From the NCBI GenBank assembly GCA_965661765.1, contig CBFIFE010000009.1, positions 1-64,000 of the forward strand: a DNA stretch of 64,000 bases. The letters run 5' to 3'. The stretch comes from JBMYZL01 sp965661765 (GTDB lineage: Bacteria > Bacteroidota > Bacteroidia > Flavobacteriales_D > Sanyastnellaceae). The notes beneath the pieces are model-generated. The model saw nothing but the letters and a program-made list of their open reading frames with translations, had not been told where the DNA came from and did not search any database. This document shows, piece by piece, positions 41,519 to 51,169 of this stretch. The translations under genes were made by a program, and so were the position numbers. Positions within the stretch are counted from its first letter, which is position 1, and each line of letters starts with the position of its first letter.

Positions 41519-44335
41519 ATGCCGAAAGACACAAGCATTCGTTCAGTTCTGCTCATCGGGAGCGGCCCCATTGTCATCGGACAAGCCTGCGAATTTGATT
41601 ATTCCGGATCCCAAGCGGCGCGGTCGCTGAGGGAAGAAGGCATTGAAGTCACGCTGATCAACTCGAACCCCGCCACCATCATGACAGACCCTGTTGTGGC
41701 GGATCATGTGTACCTCGAACCACTGGAGCCAGCGTCGATTGAGAAGATTTTGCAAGCGCACAAAATCGATGCGGTGTTGCCCACCATGGGAGGGCAGACG
41801 GCTTTGAACCTGTGCATCCAGTGCGATGAAATGGGGATTTGGTCGGAGTACGGTGTCCGGATGATTGGTGTAGACATCGATGCCATTGAGATCACGGAAA
41901 ACCGGGAGAAGTTTCGGAAGTTGATGGAGGAAATCGGTGTGGGCATGGCGCCTCAGGCCACTGCGAAGAGTTTCCTGGAGGGAAAGGAGGCGGCGCAGCA
42001 GTTTGGTTTTCCCTTGTGCATCCGCCCGTCTTATACCCTGGGGGGAAGCGGTGCGAGCATCGTCTACAACAAGGACGATTTTGAGGCGAACCTCACCCGC
42101 GGGCTTCACTTGAGCCCGATTCACGAGGTCATGATTGACAAGGCGGTCATGGGATGGAAGGAATACGAGCTGGAGTTGCTGCGCGACAGCAATGACAATG
42201 TGACCATCATCTGCAGCATCGAGAACTTCGATCCGATGGGGATTCATACTGGGGATTCCATCACTGTGGCCCCGGCAATGACCTTGAGCGACACAACGTT
42301 CCAACGCATGCGTGACATGGCGATCATGATGATGCGCGCCATCGGTGATTTTGCAGGAGGTTGCAACGTTCAGTTTGCGGTTTCACCCGACGAGGCAGAG
42401 GACATCATTGCCATCGAAATCAACCCAAGGGTGAGCCGTTCTTCGGCGTTGGCGTCCAAGGCGACGGGCTATCCCATTGCGAAAATTGCGGCGAAGCTCG
42501 CCATCGGCTATCACCTCGACGAGCTCAAGAACCCGATCACGGGCACGACCAGCGCCATGTTCGAGCCCACGCTGGACTATACGGTGGTGAAGGTGCCGCG
42601 CTGGGCGTTCGACAAATTCCCCGGGGCGAACAAAGAGCTGGGCTTGCAGATGAAGTCTGTCGGAGAGGTGATGGCCATCGGTCGGTCTTTCCAGGAGGCA
42701 CTTCAAAAGGCGGCGCAGTCTCTGGAAATCGGTCGCAACGGGTTGGGCGCAGATGGGAAGGAGTTGACCGATCAGGATGAGATTTTGGCGAGTTTGGCCC
42801 ATCCCTCTTGGAATCGTCTGTTCCATCTCTACGATGCCATCAAACTGGGCATCCCGCTGCGAAAGATTCAGGAGATCACGCGCATCGACAAATGGTTTCT
42901 CAGGCAGATTGAGGAGCTTGTGCGGCTGGAGCAGCAACTCGAAGCACATTCCCTTGCGGACATTCCTGTGCAATTGATGCGGGTTTTGAAGCAAAAGGGA
43001 TACGCGGATCGGCAGATTGCACATGTGTTGGGTTGCTTAGAGAGCGAAGTGCATGCGCGTCGGACGGAGATGGGCATCACACGGACGTACAAGTTGGTGG
43101 ACACCTGTGCTGGCGAGTTCCCAGCGGCGACGCCATACTATTACTCGACGTTTGAGGAGGAAAACGAAAGCATCCGAAGCGATCGGAAGAAGGTGGTGGT
43201 GTTGGGCAGTGGCCCCAACAGGATTGGACAAGGCATTGAATTCGACTATTGTTGCGTTCACGGGGTGCTGGCAGCGAAGGAGTGCGGGTATGAGACCATC
43301 ATGATCAACTGCAACCCGGAAACGGTGTCCACGGATTTTGACACGGCCGACAAGTTGTATTTCGAGCCGGTTTTCTGGGAGCACATTTACGACATCATTT
43401 TGCATGAGCAGCCCGAAGGGGTCATTGTGCAGCTCGGGGGGCAAACGGCGTTGAAGCTCGCCGAGAAGCTGGATCGCTATGGCATCAAGATTCTCGGGAC
43501 GAGTTACAAGGCACTCGACCTCGCCGAGGACCGGGGATCATTCTCTGCGTTGTTGCGGGACAACGACGTGCCTTACCCTCGGTTTGGTGTGGTGGAGACG
43601 GCGGACGAGGCGTTCGAACTCAGCCAAGAACTCGGGTTTCCGCTTTTGGTTCGGCCTTCTTACGTCCTCGGTGGGCAGCGCATGAAAATTGTCATCAACG
43701 AAGAAGAACTCGAGCGCCATGTCATCGACATCTTCCGAGACATGCCCAACAACAAGGTATTGCTCGATCATTATTTGGACGGTGCCATTGAATGTGAAGC
43801 CGATGCCATTTGCGATGGGGAGGAGGTGCGCATCATCGGCATCATGCAGCACATTGAACCTGCGGGCATTCATTCTGGCGATAGCTATGCGGTGTTGCCA
43901 CCGTACAACCTCGGCGATTTGATCATCACCCAGATTGAAGAATACACGCGGCGGATTGCTTTGGCGCTGGAGACCCGGGGCTTGATCAACATCCAGTTCG
44001 CTGTCAAAGACGATGAGGTGTACATCATCGAGGCGAACCCCAGGGCATCTCGCACAGTGCCTTTTATCGCCAAGGCCTATGGCGAGCCCTATGTGAATCA
44101 TGCGACCAAGGTCATGTTGGGGGCTGCGCGTTTGGCAGACCTTCCCCACAACCCCAAACTCGATGGCTACGCGGTGAAGATTCCAGTTTTTTCGTACGAA
44201 AAATTCCCAGAGGTCAACAAGGAACTCGGGCCTGAGATGAAGTCCACGGGTGAGGGCATTCGCTTCATTCCCAACCTCCGCGATCCTTTCTTCCGCAAAG
44301 TCTACAGTGAGCGAAACTTGTATCTGAGCAAATAA
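41519..44335 (+). CDS. carB: Carbamoyl-phosphate synthase large subunit, short form
   Basis: 938 aa. Two ATP-grasp halves: LLIGSGPIVIGQACEFDYSG at the start and VLGSGPNRIGQGIEFDYCC in the second, with LPTMGGQTALNL and IVQLGGQTALKL, GLINIQFAVKDDEVYIIEANPRASRT. It makes carbamoyl phosphate for arginine and pyrimidines with CarA (not in window). It ends after the second ATP-grasp unit (ERNLYLSK) and lacks the roughly 130-residue MGS allosteric domain of the E. coli enzyme. Ten A residues run into the ATG at 41519. Its stop overlaps the next gene (TAATG). Confidence 0.95.
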   Translation: MPKDTSIRSVLLIGSGPIVIGQACEFDYSGSQAARSLREEGIEVTLINSNPATIMTDPVVADHVYLEPLEPASIEKILQAHKIDAVLPTMGGQTALNLCIQCDEMGIWSEYGVRMIGVDIDAIEITENREKFRKLMEEIGVGMAPQATAKSFLEGKEAAQQFGFPLCIRPSYTLGGSGASIVYNKDDFEANLTRGLHLSPIHEVMIDKAVMGWKEYELELLRDSNDNVTIICSIENFDPMGIHTGDSITVAPAMTLSDTTFQRMRDMAIMMMRAIGDFAGGCNVQFAVSPDEAEDIIAIEINPRVSRSSALASKATGYPIAKIAAKLAIGYHLDELKNPITGTTSAMFEPTLDYTVVKVPRWAFDKFPGANKELGLQMKSVGEVMAIGRSFQEALQKAAQSLEIGRNGLGADGKELTDQDEILASLAHPSWNRLFHLYDAIKLGIPLRKIQEITRIDKWFLRQIEELVRLEQQLEAHSLADIPVQLMRVLKQKGYADRQIAHVLGCLESEVHARRTEMGITRTYKLVDTCAGEFPAATPYYYSTFEEENESIRSDRKKVVVLGSGPNRIGQGIEFDYCCVHGVLAAKECGYETIMINCNPETVSTDFDTADKLYFEPVFWEHIYDIILHEQPEGVIVQLGGQTALKLAEKLDRYGIKILGTSYKALDLAEDRGSFSALLRDNDVPYPRFGVVETADEAFELSQELGFPLLVRPSYVLGGQRMKIVINEEELERHVIDIFRDMPNNKVLLDHYLDGAIECEADAICDGEEVRIIGIMQHIEPAGIHSGDSYAVLPPYNLGDLIITQIEEYTRRIALALETRGLINIQFAVKDDEVYIIEANPRASRTVPFIAKAYGEPYVNHATKVMLGAARLADLPHNPKLDGYAVKIPVFSYEKFPEVNKELGPEMKSTGEGIRFIPNLRDPFFRKVYSERNLYLSK

Positions 44336-44553
44336 TGATTGCAGGGTTGTTTCGGACGTTGTTGACCATTGTGTTTGTGTGGTTTGTCTTCCGCTGGCTG
44401 GACAGGATGTTCGGCGGTGGACGGCGGCAGCGGCAAACCGGTGCGGGGCGAAGCAATCCAACGCCGCGGTCTGCTGGCGGTCGAGGACGCCGATCGAAGC
44501 CGGATGACAATCGGGTGGGGGAGTACGTGGACTACGAAGAAATTGACAACTGA
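44335..44553 (+). CDS. DUF4834 family small membrane protein
   Basis: 72 aa. One N-terminal transmembrane helix (FRTLLTIVFVWFVFRWLDRMF), a basic Arg/Gly-rich middle and the terminal GEYVDYEEID, typical of the DUF4834 family of Bacteroidota that precedes YfhO-like genes. Function unknown. Start overlaps the carB stop by one base. Confidence 0.75.
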   Translation: MIAGLFRTLLTIVFVWFVFRWLDRMFGGGRRQRQTGAGRSNPTPRSAGGRGRRSKPDDNRVGEYVDYEEIDN

Positions 44554-44613
44554 GCGTTGGATTTGCCTGCTTCCCTTGCCTGATGGCCTTGGTGAATTTG
44601 GTATTTTCGGGCC

Positions 44614-47397
44614 ATGATTGAAAAATTGTTGCCGGGGTGGACCTGGAAGCGTCTCGTGCTCGAGGTTTTGCCACACTTGGTCGCCGTGTTGTTCTTCGCA
44701 TTTCTGGCGGATGGCTTCTACAACAAATACGACGATGGCTACAAATTGCGGCAGTCCGACAGCATGAACTATGCGGGGATGTCGAAAGAAGCCACGGACT
44801 ACCGGATTTTGTTCCAAGACCAGACCTACTGGACCGGTGCAATGTTCTCGGGCATGCCCACTTTCCAAATCACGGGCCAATCCAAGGGCAGCATCCAAAT
44901 GCATCAGGTGCTGTCTCGCCCTTTCCGGAACATGTTCACGTCCAATGAAGAGCTGACCTTGTGGTTTGGCATGGTGGGTGCCTATTTGCTGGCGCTGGCC
45001 CTTGGGGTGAGTCCCTGGCTGGCGATGCTGGCTGGGGTCGCCTTTGGCCTCTCGTCCATCAACGTCTTGTATTTCGGTGCCGGCCACAGAACGAAGGTGC
45101 GCGCGATCGGTTTCATGCCGGGGGTTCTGGCGGGTGTCATCGTGAGTTATCGGCGCAATTTGTGGCTGGGTGCGGTGCTTTCTGCGTTTTTCCTGATCCT
45201 GCACATTGCCGCGAACCACTTGCAGATGACCTATTATCTCATCTACGTGGTGGGGGCTTTTGCATTGACGGAATTGATTGTGAAGATGCGTCAGAAGGAT
45301 TATGTCCGAGCCATCATGCCGGGGGTGCTGCTGCTTTTGGCTGGCATGGGTTCGGCGATTCCCAACGCCGCGAACCTCATCTCCACGCAGGAATACGCCG
45401 AGTACACAACGAGGGGAAAGGGCATCTTGGAACTCGATGATTCTTCCGAACTCGCGGAAGTTGTTGAGGAGGCGAAATCTTCGGATTTGCTGAAAGCAAA
45501 GGCCAAGCCCTCGGGCGACCGGGGAGGGGTCGAAAAAATCGACAAAGGTGTCAACCGAGGCGAGGGTCTTGGGCGGGACTACATCTTGCAATACAGCATG
45601 TCCATCGGGGAGTGGTTGGCCATCATGTGCCCGAATTTGTACGGTGGCGAAACATCTGTCTATTGGGGTGACCAGTACTTTTCTGCTGGTGCATTCTACT
45701 TCGGCGCGATTGTGATCGCTTTGTTCCTCGCTTATTTTGTGGCGGGGCGCGACCGCCTGAAGTGGCCGATGTTGGCCTTGACCCTGCTTGCGATTGTTTT
45801 GAGCTGGCGCCAAATGACGCCCATCATGGACCTCTTCATCGATCACGTGCCGCTTTACAAAAAGTTCAGGGACACGAAGATGATGCTGGTGATGATTCAG
45901 CTCGTTGCTGGGATCGGTGCAGTTCTGGCGATCAAGGAGATGGCGGAACTGGGCAAACTCAAGAAATCGGGTCAACAGCCGGCGGATTGGACGAAGCGAC
46001 GGAATTTGTGGTTGGGTTCGTTGGGTGGTTTGTTCCTGCTGTTTGTCGTTTTTTACGTGTCCCCCAAGCTGTTCTTTGATTTTCAGCCTGACATTCGAGA
46101 TGAGACATTGATGCAACAGCGCTATGCGCAGGCATTTGTTCAGCAAGGGGCTGCTGCCGACATGAGGCAAGCGATGGACATTGTCCAGAATCGGTACTGG
46201 CCGGAGAACATCATGCCCGAGCGGATTGAGGTGTTCAAAGCGGATGTGGCCCGGACGCTCGGCTTTTTGGTCCTGACCCTGGCCGCTGCTTTGGTCTTGA
46301 TCATGGGCTGGGCGCGGTTGGAGTTTGTTGCCATTGCGCTCGTGGCTGTGACGACATGGGATTTGTGGTCCGTGGATCGCCGCTACAACAATGAGGAGCG
46401 CGTCAATGGGCAGTATGTGCATTGGATGAAGCAGGAGCGGGCAAAAGTCCCGTTTTCGCCGACGCCCCAACTCATGAGCATTTTGCAACGCGAGGAACCG
46501 AGCACGCCTGCTTACGAAAAGGACCAACGCCGGTTGGAGGCGAGCGCTGCGTGGTCGTTCGGTGGAACGGTGCCCAGGGAGTACAAGGATTTGGTCAATG
46601 TCACTTCGCGGTTTGCGGCCATGCGATTCCACACGAATTTCCGTGTGCTCAAATGGGAATTGCCCTACACCGATGCGGAAACGCCTTACTTCGTTCAAGC
46701 CATCGGCGGCTATCATGGGGCGAAATTGCAGCGTTACCAGGATTTCATGGAAGTGGTGTTGATGGGAGAGCGGGAGGCGCTGGCGGATTCCTTCGCGGTG
46801 GGCAAAATGGAAGGAGGGTTGACCCAAATGATTGGGCACCGCATGCTCAACACGAAGTACGTCATCTTTGATCAGCTCGACCAAGCGTTGGAGGTGCCCA
46901 GCCCCTCCGGACCCGCTTATTTCGTCGATCAGGTCGAAATGGTCTCCTCCAACAACGAAGAGATCCTGCGGACCCGGGATTTGGCAGATTTCAGCAAGGC
47001 CATTGTCCATGAAGAATTCAAGCAGCAGTTGAGTGGCTTGTCGGGATCTCCTGGTGAATCCAGCGTCGAATTGCTGAAGTACACCCCGGAGCGTTTGACC
47101 TACAAGGCCACCAGCGAGCGAGGCGGCTTGTTGGTGTTCTCCGAAATTTGGTACCCGCGAGGGTGGAAAATCAAAATCGATGGTGAAGAAGCCGATCTGG
47201 TGCGCGCGAATTACCTCTTCCGGTCAGTGGTTTTGACGCCGGGAGAACACGAATTGGAGATGTACTTTGAGCCTTCGGGCGGTAAGGGCGAGATGTTGGG
47301 CAATGCAGGGGCGTTGTTCATGGGACTTTTCTTGCTGTTTGGATTGGCGATGGCTGTGCGTGAGGCAAGAAGGCCCACCTCGGCGACCGAGCTTTGA
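44614..47397 (+). CDS. YfhO family membrane protein
   Basis: 927 aa with a dozen or more transmembrane helices (first LVLEVLPHLVAVLFFAFLADG; last LFMGLFLLFGLAMAV). Segments such as QTYWTGAMFSGMPTFQI, LYFGAGHRTKVRAIGFMPGVL and ANHLQMTYYLIYVVG mark the YfhO/GT-C-like family. A soluble periplasmic segment follows before the last helix (SERGGLLVFSEIWYPRGWK). YfhO proteins are linked to glycosylation of lipoteichoic acids in Firmicutes; the role here is unknown. A TATTTTCG near-match to a -7 box lies 4 nt before the ATG. Confidence 0.88.
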   Translation: MIEKLLPGWTWKRLVLEVLPHLVAVLFFAFLADGFYNKYDDGYKLRQSDSMNYAGMSKEATDYRILFQDQTYWTGAMFSGMPTFQITGQSKGSIQMHQVLSRPFRNMFTSNEELTLWFGMVGAYLLALALGVSPWLAMLAGVAFGLSSINVLYFGAGHRTKVRAIGFMPGVLAGVIVSYRRNLWLGAVLSAFFLILHIAANHLQMTYYLIYVVGAFALTELIVKMRQKDYVRAIMPGVLLLLAGMGSAIPNAANLISTQEYAEYTTRGKGILELDDSSELAEVVEEAKSSDLLKAKAKPSGDRGGVEKIDKGVNRGEGLGRDYILQYSMSIGEWLAIMCPNLYGGETSVYWGDQYFSAGAFYFGAIVIALFLAYFVAGRDRLKWPMLALTLLAIVLSWRQMTPIMDLFIDHVPLYKKFRDTKMMLVMIQLVAGIGAVLAIKEMAELGKLKKSGQQPADWTKRRNLWLGSLGGLFLLFVVFYVSPKLFFDFQPDIRDETLMQQRYAQAFVQQGAAADMRQAMDIVQNRYWPENIMPERIEVFKADVARTLGFLVLTLAAALVLIMGWARLEFVAIALVAVTTWDLWSVDRRYNNEERVNGQYVHWMKQERAKVPFSPTPQLMSILQREEPSTPAYEKDQRRLEASAAWSFGGTVPREYKDLVNVTSRFAAMRFHTNFRVLKWELPYTDAETPYFVQAIGGYHGAKLQRYQDFMEVVLMGEREALADSFAVGKMEGGLTQMIGHRMLNTKYVIFDQLDQALEVPSPSGPAYFVDQVEMVSSNNEEILRTRDLADFSKAIVHEEFKQQLSGLSGSPGESSVELLKYTPERLTYKATSERGGLLVFSEIWYPRGWKIKIDGEEADLVRANYLFRSVVLTPGEHELEMYFEPSGGKGEMLGNAGALFMGLFLLFGLAMAVREARRPTSATEL

Positions 47398-47427
47398 ACA
47401 TCTGGCCTGAATTCAGGTTTTCACGGC

Positions 47428-48687
47428 ATGCGTTGGACGGCACACTGGAAGGCTTCTGAGCTCTCCACAAAGGATTGGGCGGACTGGGACGAGTTGATTG
47501 CGGCCACCGGCCGTCCATCTGTTCACTTGGACTCGCGTTGTGCAAGGGCACTGCTGGCTTCAGAAAGTCGACAAGCGGCGGCCTTGCGCTGGTGGTCTCC
47601 GGAAGGCCTGCTGTTGGGCGTAGCGATTGTGGAGGATGCGCATGCGGAGAGCCGGGATTTGGAGGGGCACTTGGTCGCAGAATCCCCCTTGTTCGCTTGG
47701 GCTGTTAAGGGTTTGCATGGTGGGCGGGGTCGGCTCCGCTTCCCTTTGCGCGTGATGGGTCCGGTTCTGGGGTCTGGCGATCATGCCTTCCGGTTTCATC
47801 CTTCCCTGACGATGGATCAGGCCAAATCCGCCGCTACCACTGCCCTCCGTGCCTTGCCCATCCAGAACGGCTTTCGGCCCCGTGCATTTTTGATCAAGGA
47901 CTTCCCCATCCCATCGGGAACCGGTCGTGTCGCGGGCGGCGGAGGTTGGATGTCCGGTTGGACAGATTTGGAATTTGATCCGCAGATGCGCATTCCCGTC
48001 AATCCCGACTGGTCTCAAATTGACAGTTACATGGGGGAGCTCAAAACCAAATCTCGCACGAAGGTCAAGCGCATTTTGACATGTTCGGGCGATTGCGAAA
48101 TCGAAGAAATATCCGCTGCTCAGTTGCGGGATTTGTCGAGCGACTTGATTGGGCTTTACAAAATGGTGTTCGATGAAGCCGGCTTCCGCTTGGGTGGACT
48201 GACGGCTGAGGATTTGCTCGAGACAAAAAAAACTTGGGGCGATGCCTTTCGAATATCAACGCTCCGGGTGGGTGGCGAATTGTTGGGTTTTCAGTGTGGC
48301 TTCCTCACCGCGCATACGGTCGAGGCGTTTTTTGTCGGGTTTGATCGGGATCGCCACCGCGAATTGGCCTTGTACCAGCGGATGCTGGTGGAGTTCGTTC
48401 GGTGGGGCATCGAGACTGGGGCCAAGGAAGTGATGATGGGCCGGACGGCACTGGACATCAAATCTTCTGTGGGGGGCATGCCAGAACGCTTGGCCTGTGT
48501 TGTGAAGTTTCGCAATCCTTTGTTGCATGCATTGGCCAGGCTGGCAGCGAGAATCTCACATCCCACTCAGCCACAGCTGAAGCAACCATGGAAACAAAGT
48601 GCCTTTGCTGTCAGCGATCTCGATGCGCAAACGACGCGTTCAAAAACCATCCATTCCGCCGTTCATTCCGCCCCCGTCGAAGCCTGA
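47428..48687 (+). CDS. GNAT/FemAB-like acyltransferase domain protein
   Basis: 419 aa, soluble. The second half (about 190-370) resembles the GNAT domain of peptidoglycan- or lipid-modifying FemAB-like proteins: ELKTKSRTKVKRI, LIGLYKMVFDEAGFRLGG, GELLGFQCGFL, EAFFVGFDRDRHRELALYQRMLVEFVRWGIETG. Placed 30 bp behind yfhO. The substrate is unknown. The last 48 bp overlap the convergent barrel gene. The C-terminal 50 residues look like an unstructured tail. Confidence 0.6.
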   Translation: MRWTAHWKASELSTKDWADWDELIAATGRPSVHLDSRCARALLASESRQAAALRWWSPEGLLLGVAIVEDAHAESRDLEGHLVAESPLFAWAVKGLHGGRGRLRFPLRVMGPVLGSGDHAFRFHPSLTMDQAKSAATTALRALPIQNGFRPRAFLIKDFPIPSGTGRVAGGGGWMSGWTDLEFDPQMRIPVNPDWSQIDSYMGELKTKSRTKVKRILTCSGDCEIEEISAAQLRDLSSDLIGLYKMVFDEAGFRLGGLTAEDLLETKKTWGDAFRISTLRVGGELLGFQCGFLTAHTVEAFFVGFDRDRHRELALYQRMLVEFVRWGIETGAKEVMMGRTALDIKSSVGGMPERLACVVKFRNPLLHALARLAARISHPTQPQLKQPWKQSAFAVSDLDAQTTRSKTIHSAVHSAPVEA

Positions 48688-51129
48688 CCCTCGGCCTGTT
48701 CGGTCGCGTCGGCTGTCGGATTGACCAAACCGCCACTGAACCGTCAAATAGACGAACCTCGATTGTCGTTTGTGTCGGCTGTTTTGCGCGAACGTGGGGC
48801 CGGTCACGAGGTAATTCCACTCCCTGGAATCGAAGACATCACTGACACGGCAAGTTGCGGTGAGTGCATTGTCCAAGAAGACGCGGGACAAGGCAACATC
48901 GAGAAATTTGTAGCCATTGAAGCGCCCTTGTGGGGTGACGGATGGTCCACGAAACATGCCGTTGACCTGCGCTTTCCAATGTTCGCCCATGCTCCAGCTC
49001 GCAAAGCCATTGAGGTTGCCGGACCACCCTGCGGCATCGCTGGCTGCGGCGGCATCGCCCACGTCATTTGCCAAGTGGTAAACGCTCGCCGTCAAGCGCA
49101 CGCTGCCGGTTGCGCCGATGTTGGTCATGGCAATGACCTCGATTCCCTCATCCCTGCGGCTGGCAAAGTTTGTGTAGGTAGAGGTGCGGATGCCCAAGGA
49201 ATCCAATGTGCTGTAATAACGAATGACGTCTGTGGTGTGCTTCAAAAAGAGGGATGTGGTCACAGAGGTTCGGCCTCTCGACCATTGATGCCCCATTTCA
49301 ATGGAGTGCGTGTATTCAGGGAGCAGATAGGGATTGCCCGTTCGGATGTTTCTCGGGTCGCCATCATTGAGAAATGGATTCACCTGGCGCCCGCGTGGCC
49401 GATTCACCCGGCGGCTGTAACTGGCGATCCAAGTGTTCTCGTCGTTGCGTTGGCGAGAAACATTCAGCGAAGGATAAAGTGAAAAGTAGTCGTTTTCGAA
49501 AGCGGGCGACGGATCGTCCAGGACTTCCGCATCCGTGAAGACCTGTTCCAATCGCATTCCCGCGCTCAAGCCCCAGACCCCCCATTGTTGTCCCCAAGTG
49601 CCATAGGCGGCATGGACGGCTTCTCGATAGGAGAAAGCATACGCTGCTGCCCGAGGGTTCCATTGGACGTAGAGGCCTTCGTTGTACGTGAGGCTGTCCA
49701 CGGCGATGTAATCAAAGTCGCTTTCCGATAAGCTGACATTGGATTTCCAGCCCAGTTCCAGTCGTCCTTCGTTCGGCAGAGGCCGCTCATAATCCACCGA
49801 AAACACGGATCGCCCGCGACGATCTTTGGTTCCATTGAAATCTGTGGTGAAAAGGGGGAGTGGGAGGTGGGTCGTGGCCTCTTCCAGGTTCTCGTCGGAT
49901 CGGCCTTCACTGTCTGACAATCGCCATGCAACCAGCAAGTTGTGGGCTCTGTCGCCGCCAAATTCACGCTTGTAGCTCAAATCCGCATCCCACCCCCAGT
50001 TGTCTTCGCGTTCTTCGGTCCAACGCACAGTGGCGATTTCGCTGCCGGAGGCCCACGTTTCTTCGCTCACCAAAGTATCGCGATCCCAGTCGTCATTGAG
50101 GTTTCCACTGAGGCTCAGCGAAACCGTGGTGCCTTCCTTTGGGAACCAGTCTCCACCCAGTCGCCCGGTCCATCCTCCACCCACATCTTGACCGGTTCGG
50201 TTTTGCAGCAGGTCGGAGGAATCATCGAAAATGGACTGGGTCCGATCGGACTCGCGGGCCGACCAGCGGTTGCGCTGTCCCCATCCCAAGGAAGAGAAAA
50301 GGTTGTAGCGATCGGTCCGGGCGTTGAGGCTCATGTTGCCATCGATGTTGTTCCCGTTGGCCACACTGCCTTGCAAGCTGCCGTTGAACCCCGAACGCTT
50401 CTCCTTTTTGAGGATGATGTTGAGGATGCCCGCCATGCCGTCGGGGTCGAATTTGGCAGAGGGGTTGGTGATCACTTCCACCCGTTCAATGGAACTCGCT
50501 GGCAATTGTTGCAAGAACGCGTTGCCAGCCGCCCCAGTCAGGCCAGAAGGTCGGCCATCAATCAAAATTTGTACGTTCGACGAGCCGCGCAGGAATACAT
50601 TTCCATCGATGTCGACCGTGACCGAAGGAACATTGGTGAGCAGTTCGCTGGCATTTGCCCCTGTGCTGCTCAAGTCGCTGCCGACGTTGAATACGCGCCG
50701 GTCAATCTTCATTTCCAACGTGCTGCGCTGTTCGATCACCAAGGCTTCTTCGAGGTTGAGAATGGCGGACTCAAGCGGGATTTCGCCCAGCCGAATCGGC
50801 GGGCCATTTGTCACGTTGTGCGTGCTGGTCCAGCGTTGGAAGCCCATGAAAGTGATTTGCACCTCGTAATTCCCTGGCGGCAAGACTTCGGTGCGAAAGA
50901 AGCCGGTCTCGTCGGCCAGCGTCCCCGTCACCAACGTGGAATCGGTCGTCTGCATGACAGCAACAGAAGCGTAAGGAACGGCTTCGCCCGTGGCAGCGTC
51001 GAGCACGCGGCCGAGAAATGAAGCGGGCGCACCGCCATTTCTACCGGGTTGAGCACGCCCCACCGTGCTGGCCAGCATGAGGGTGGCGGCGAAGAACAAA
51101 ATGGACTTGGTGAACGGTGTTTGCTTCAT
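48640..51129 (-). CDS. TonB-dependent-receptor-like outer-membrane beta-barrel protein
   Basis: 829 aa. Signal peptide (SILFFAATLMLASTVGRAQ), carboxypeptidase-regulatory-like domain (FLGRVLDAATGEAVPYASVAV, LPPGNYEVQITFMGFQ), plug-like region (ASELLTNVPSVTVDIDGNVFLRGSS, VQILIDGRPSGLTG) and a large barrel of the OMP_b-brl_3 type (SRRVNRPRGRQVNPF, GNPYLLPEYTHSIEMGHQW). The C-terminal 25 residues are Gly, Met and Arg rich (GGGMNGGMDGF) and unlike a normal barrel end. The ligand is unknown. ATG 51129 chosen; ATG 51144 adds five residues. Confidence 0.87.
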   Translation of the reverse strand: MKQTPFTKSILFFAATLMLASTVGRAQPGRNGGAPASFLGRVLDAATGEAVPYASVAVMQTTDSTLVTGTLADETGFFRTEVLPPGNYEVQITFMGFQRWTSTHNVTNGPPIRLGEIPLESAILNLEEALVIEQRSTLEMKIDRRVFNVGSDLSSTGANASELLTNVPSVTVDIDGNVFLRGSSNVQILIDGRPSGLTGAAGNAFLQQLPASSIERVEVITNPSAKFDPDGMAGILNIILKKEKRSGFNGSLQGSVANGNNIDGNMSLNARTDRYNLFSSLGWGQRNRWSARESDRTQSIFDDSSDLLQNRTGQDVGGGWTGRLGGDWFPKEGTTVSLSLSGNLNDDWDRDTLVSEETWASGSEIATVRWTEEREDNWGWDADLSYKREFGGDRAHNLLVAWRLSDSEGRSDENLEEATTHLPLPLFTTDFNGTKDRRGRSVFSVDYERPLPNEGRLELGWKSNVSLSESDFDYIAVDSLTYNEGLYVQWNPRAAAYAFSYREAVHAAYGTWGQQWGVWGLSAGMRLEQVFTDAEVLDDPSPAFENDYFSLYPSLNVSRQRNDENTWIASYSRRVNRPRGRQVNPFLNDGDPRNIRTGNPYLLPEYTHSIEMGHQWSRGRTSVTTSLFLKHTTDVIRYYSTLDSLGIRTSTYTNFASRRDEGIEVIAMTNIGATGSVRLTASVYHLANDVGDAAAASDAAGWSGNLNGFASWSMGEHWKAQVNGMFRGPSVTPQGRFNGYKFLDVALSRVFLDNALTATCRVSDVFDSREWNYLVTGPTFAQNSRHKRQSRFVYLTVQWRFGQSDSRRDRTGRGSGFDGGGMNGGMDGF

Positions 51130-51169
51130 TGGGCGGGTTTCCATGCGGACGAGACAAAGGTCGGTTGGT

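Noticed and set aside
44302..47010. 902-codon open frame antisense to yfhO
   Set aside because: The plus-strand gene has a clear multi-helix YfhO translation. The antisense frame is rich in His, Arg and Gln with no motif, as expected from high-GC codon bias.
47403..47422. Small hairpin CCTGAATTCAGG plus TTTT between yfhO and the GNAT-like gene
   Set aside because: The stem is only 4 bp once a minimal loop is allowed, too weak for a terminator; the genes are probably co-transcribed.
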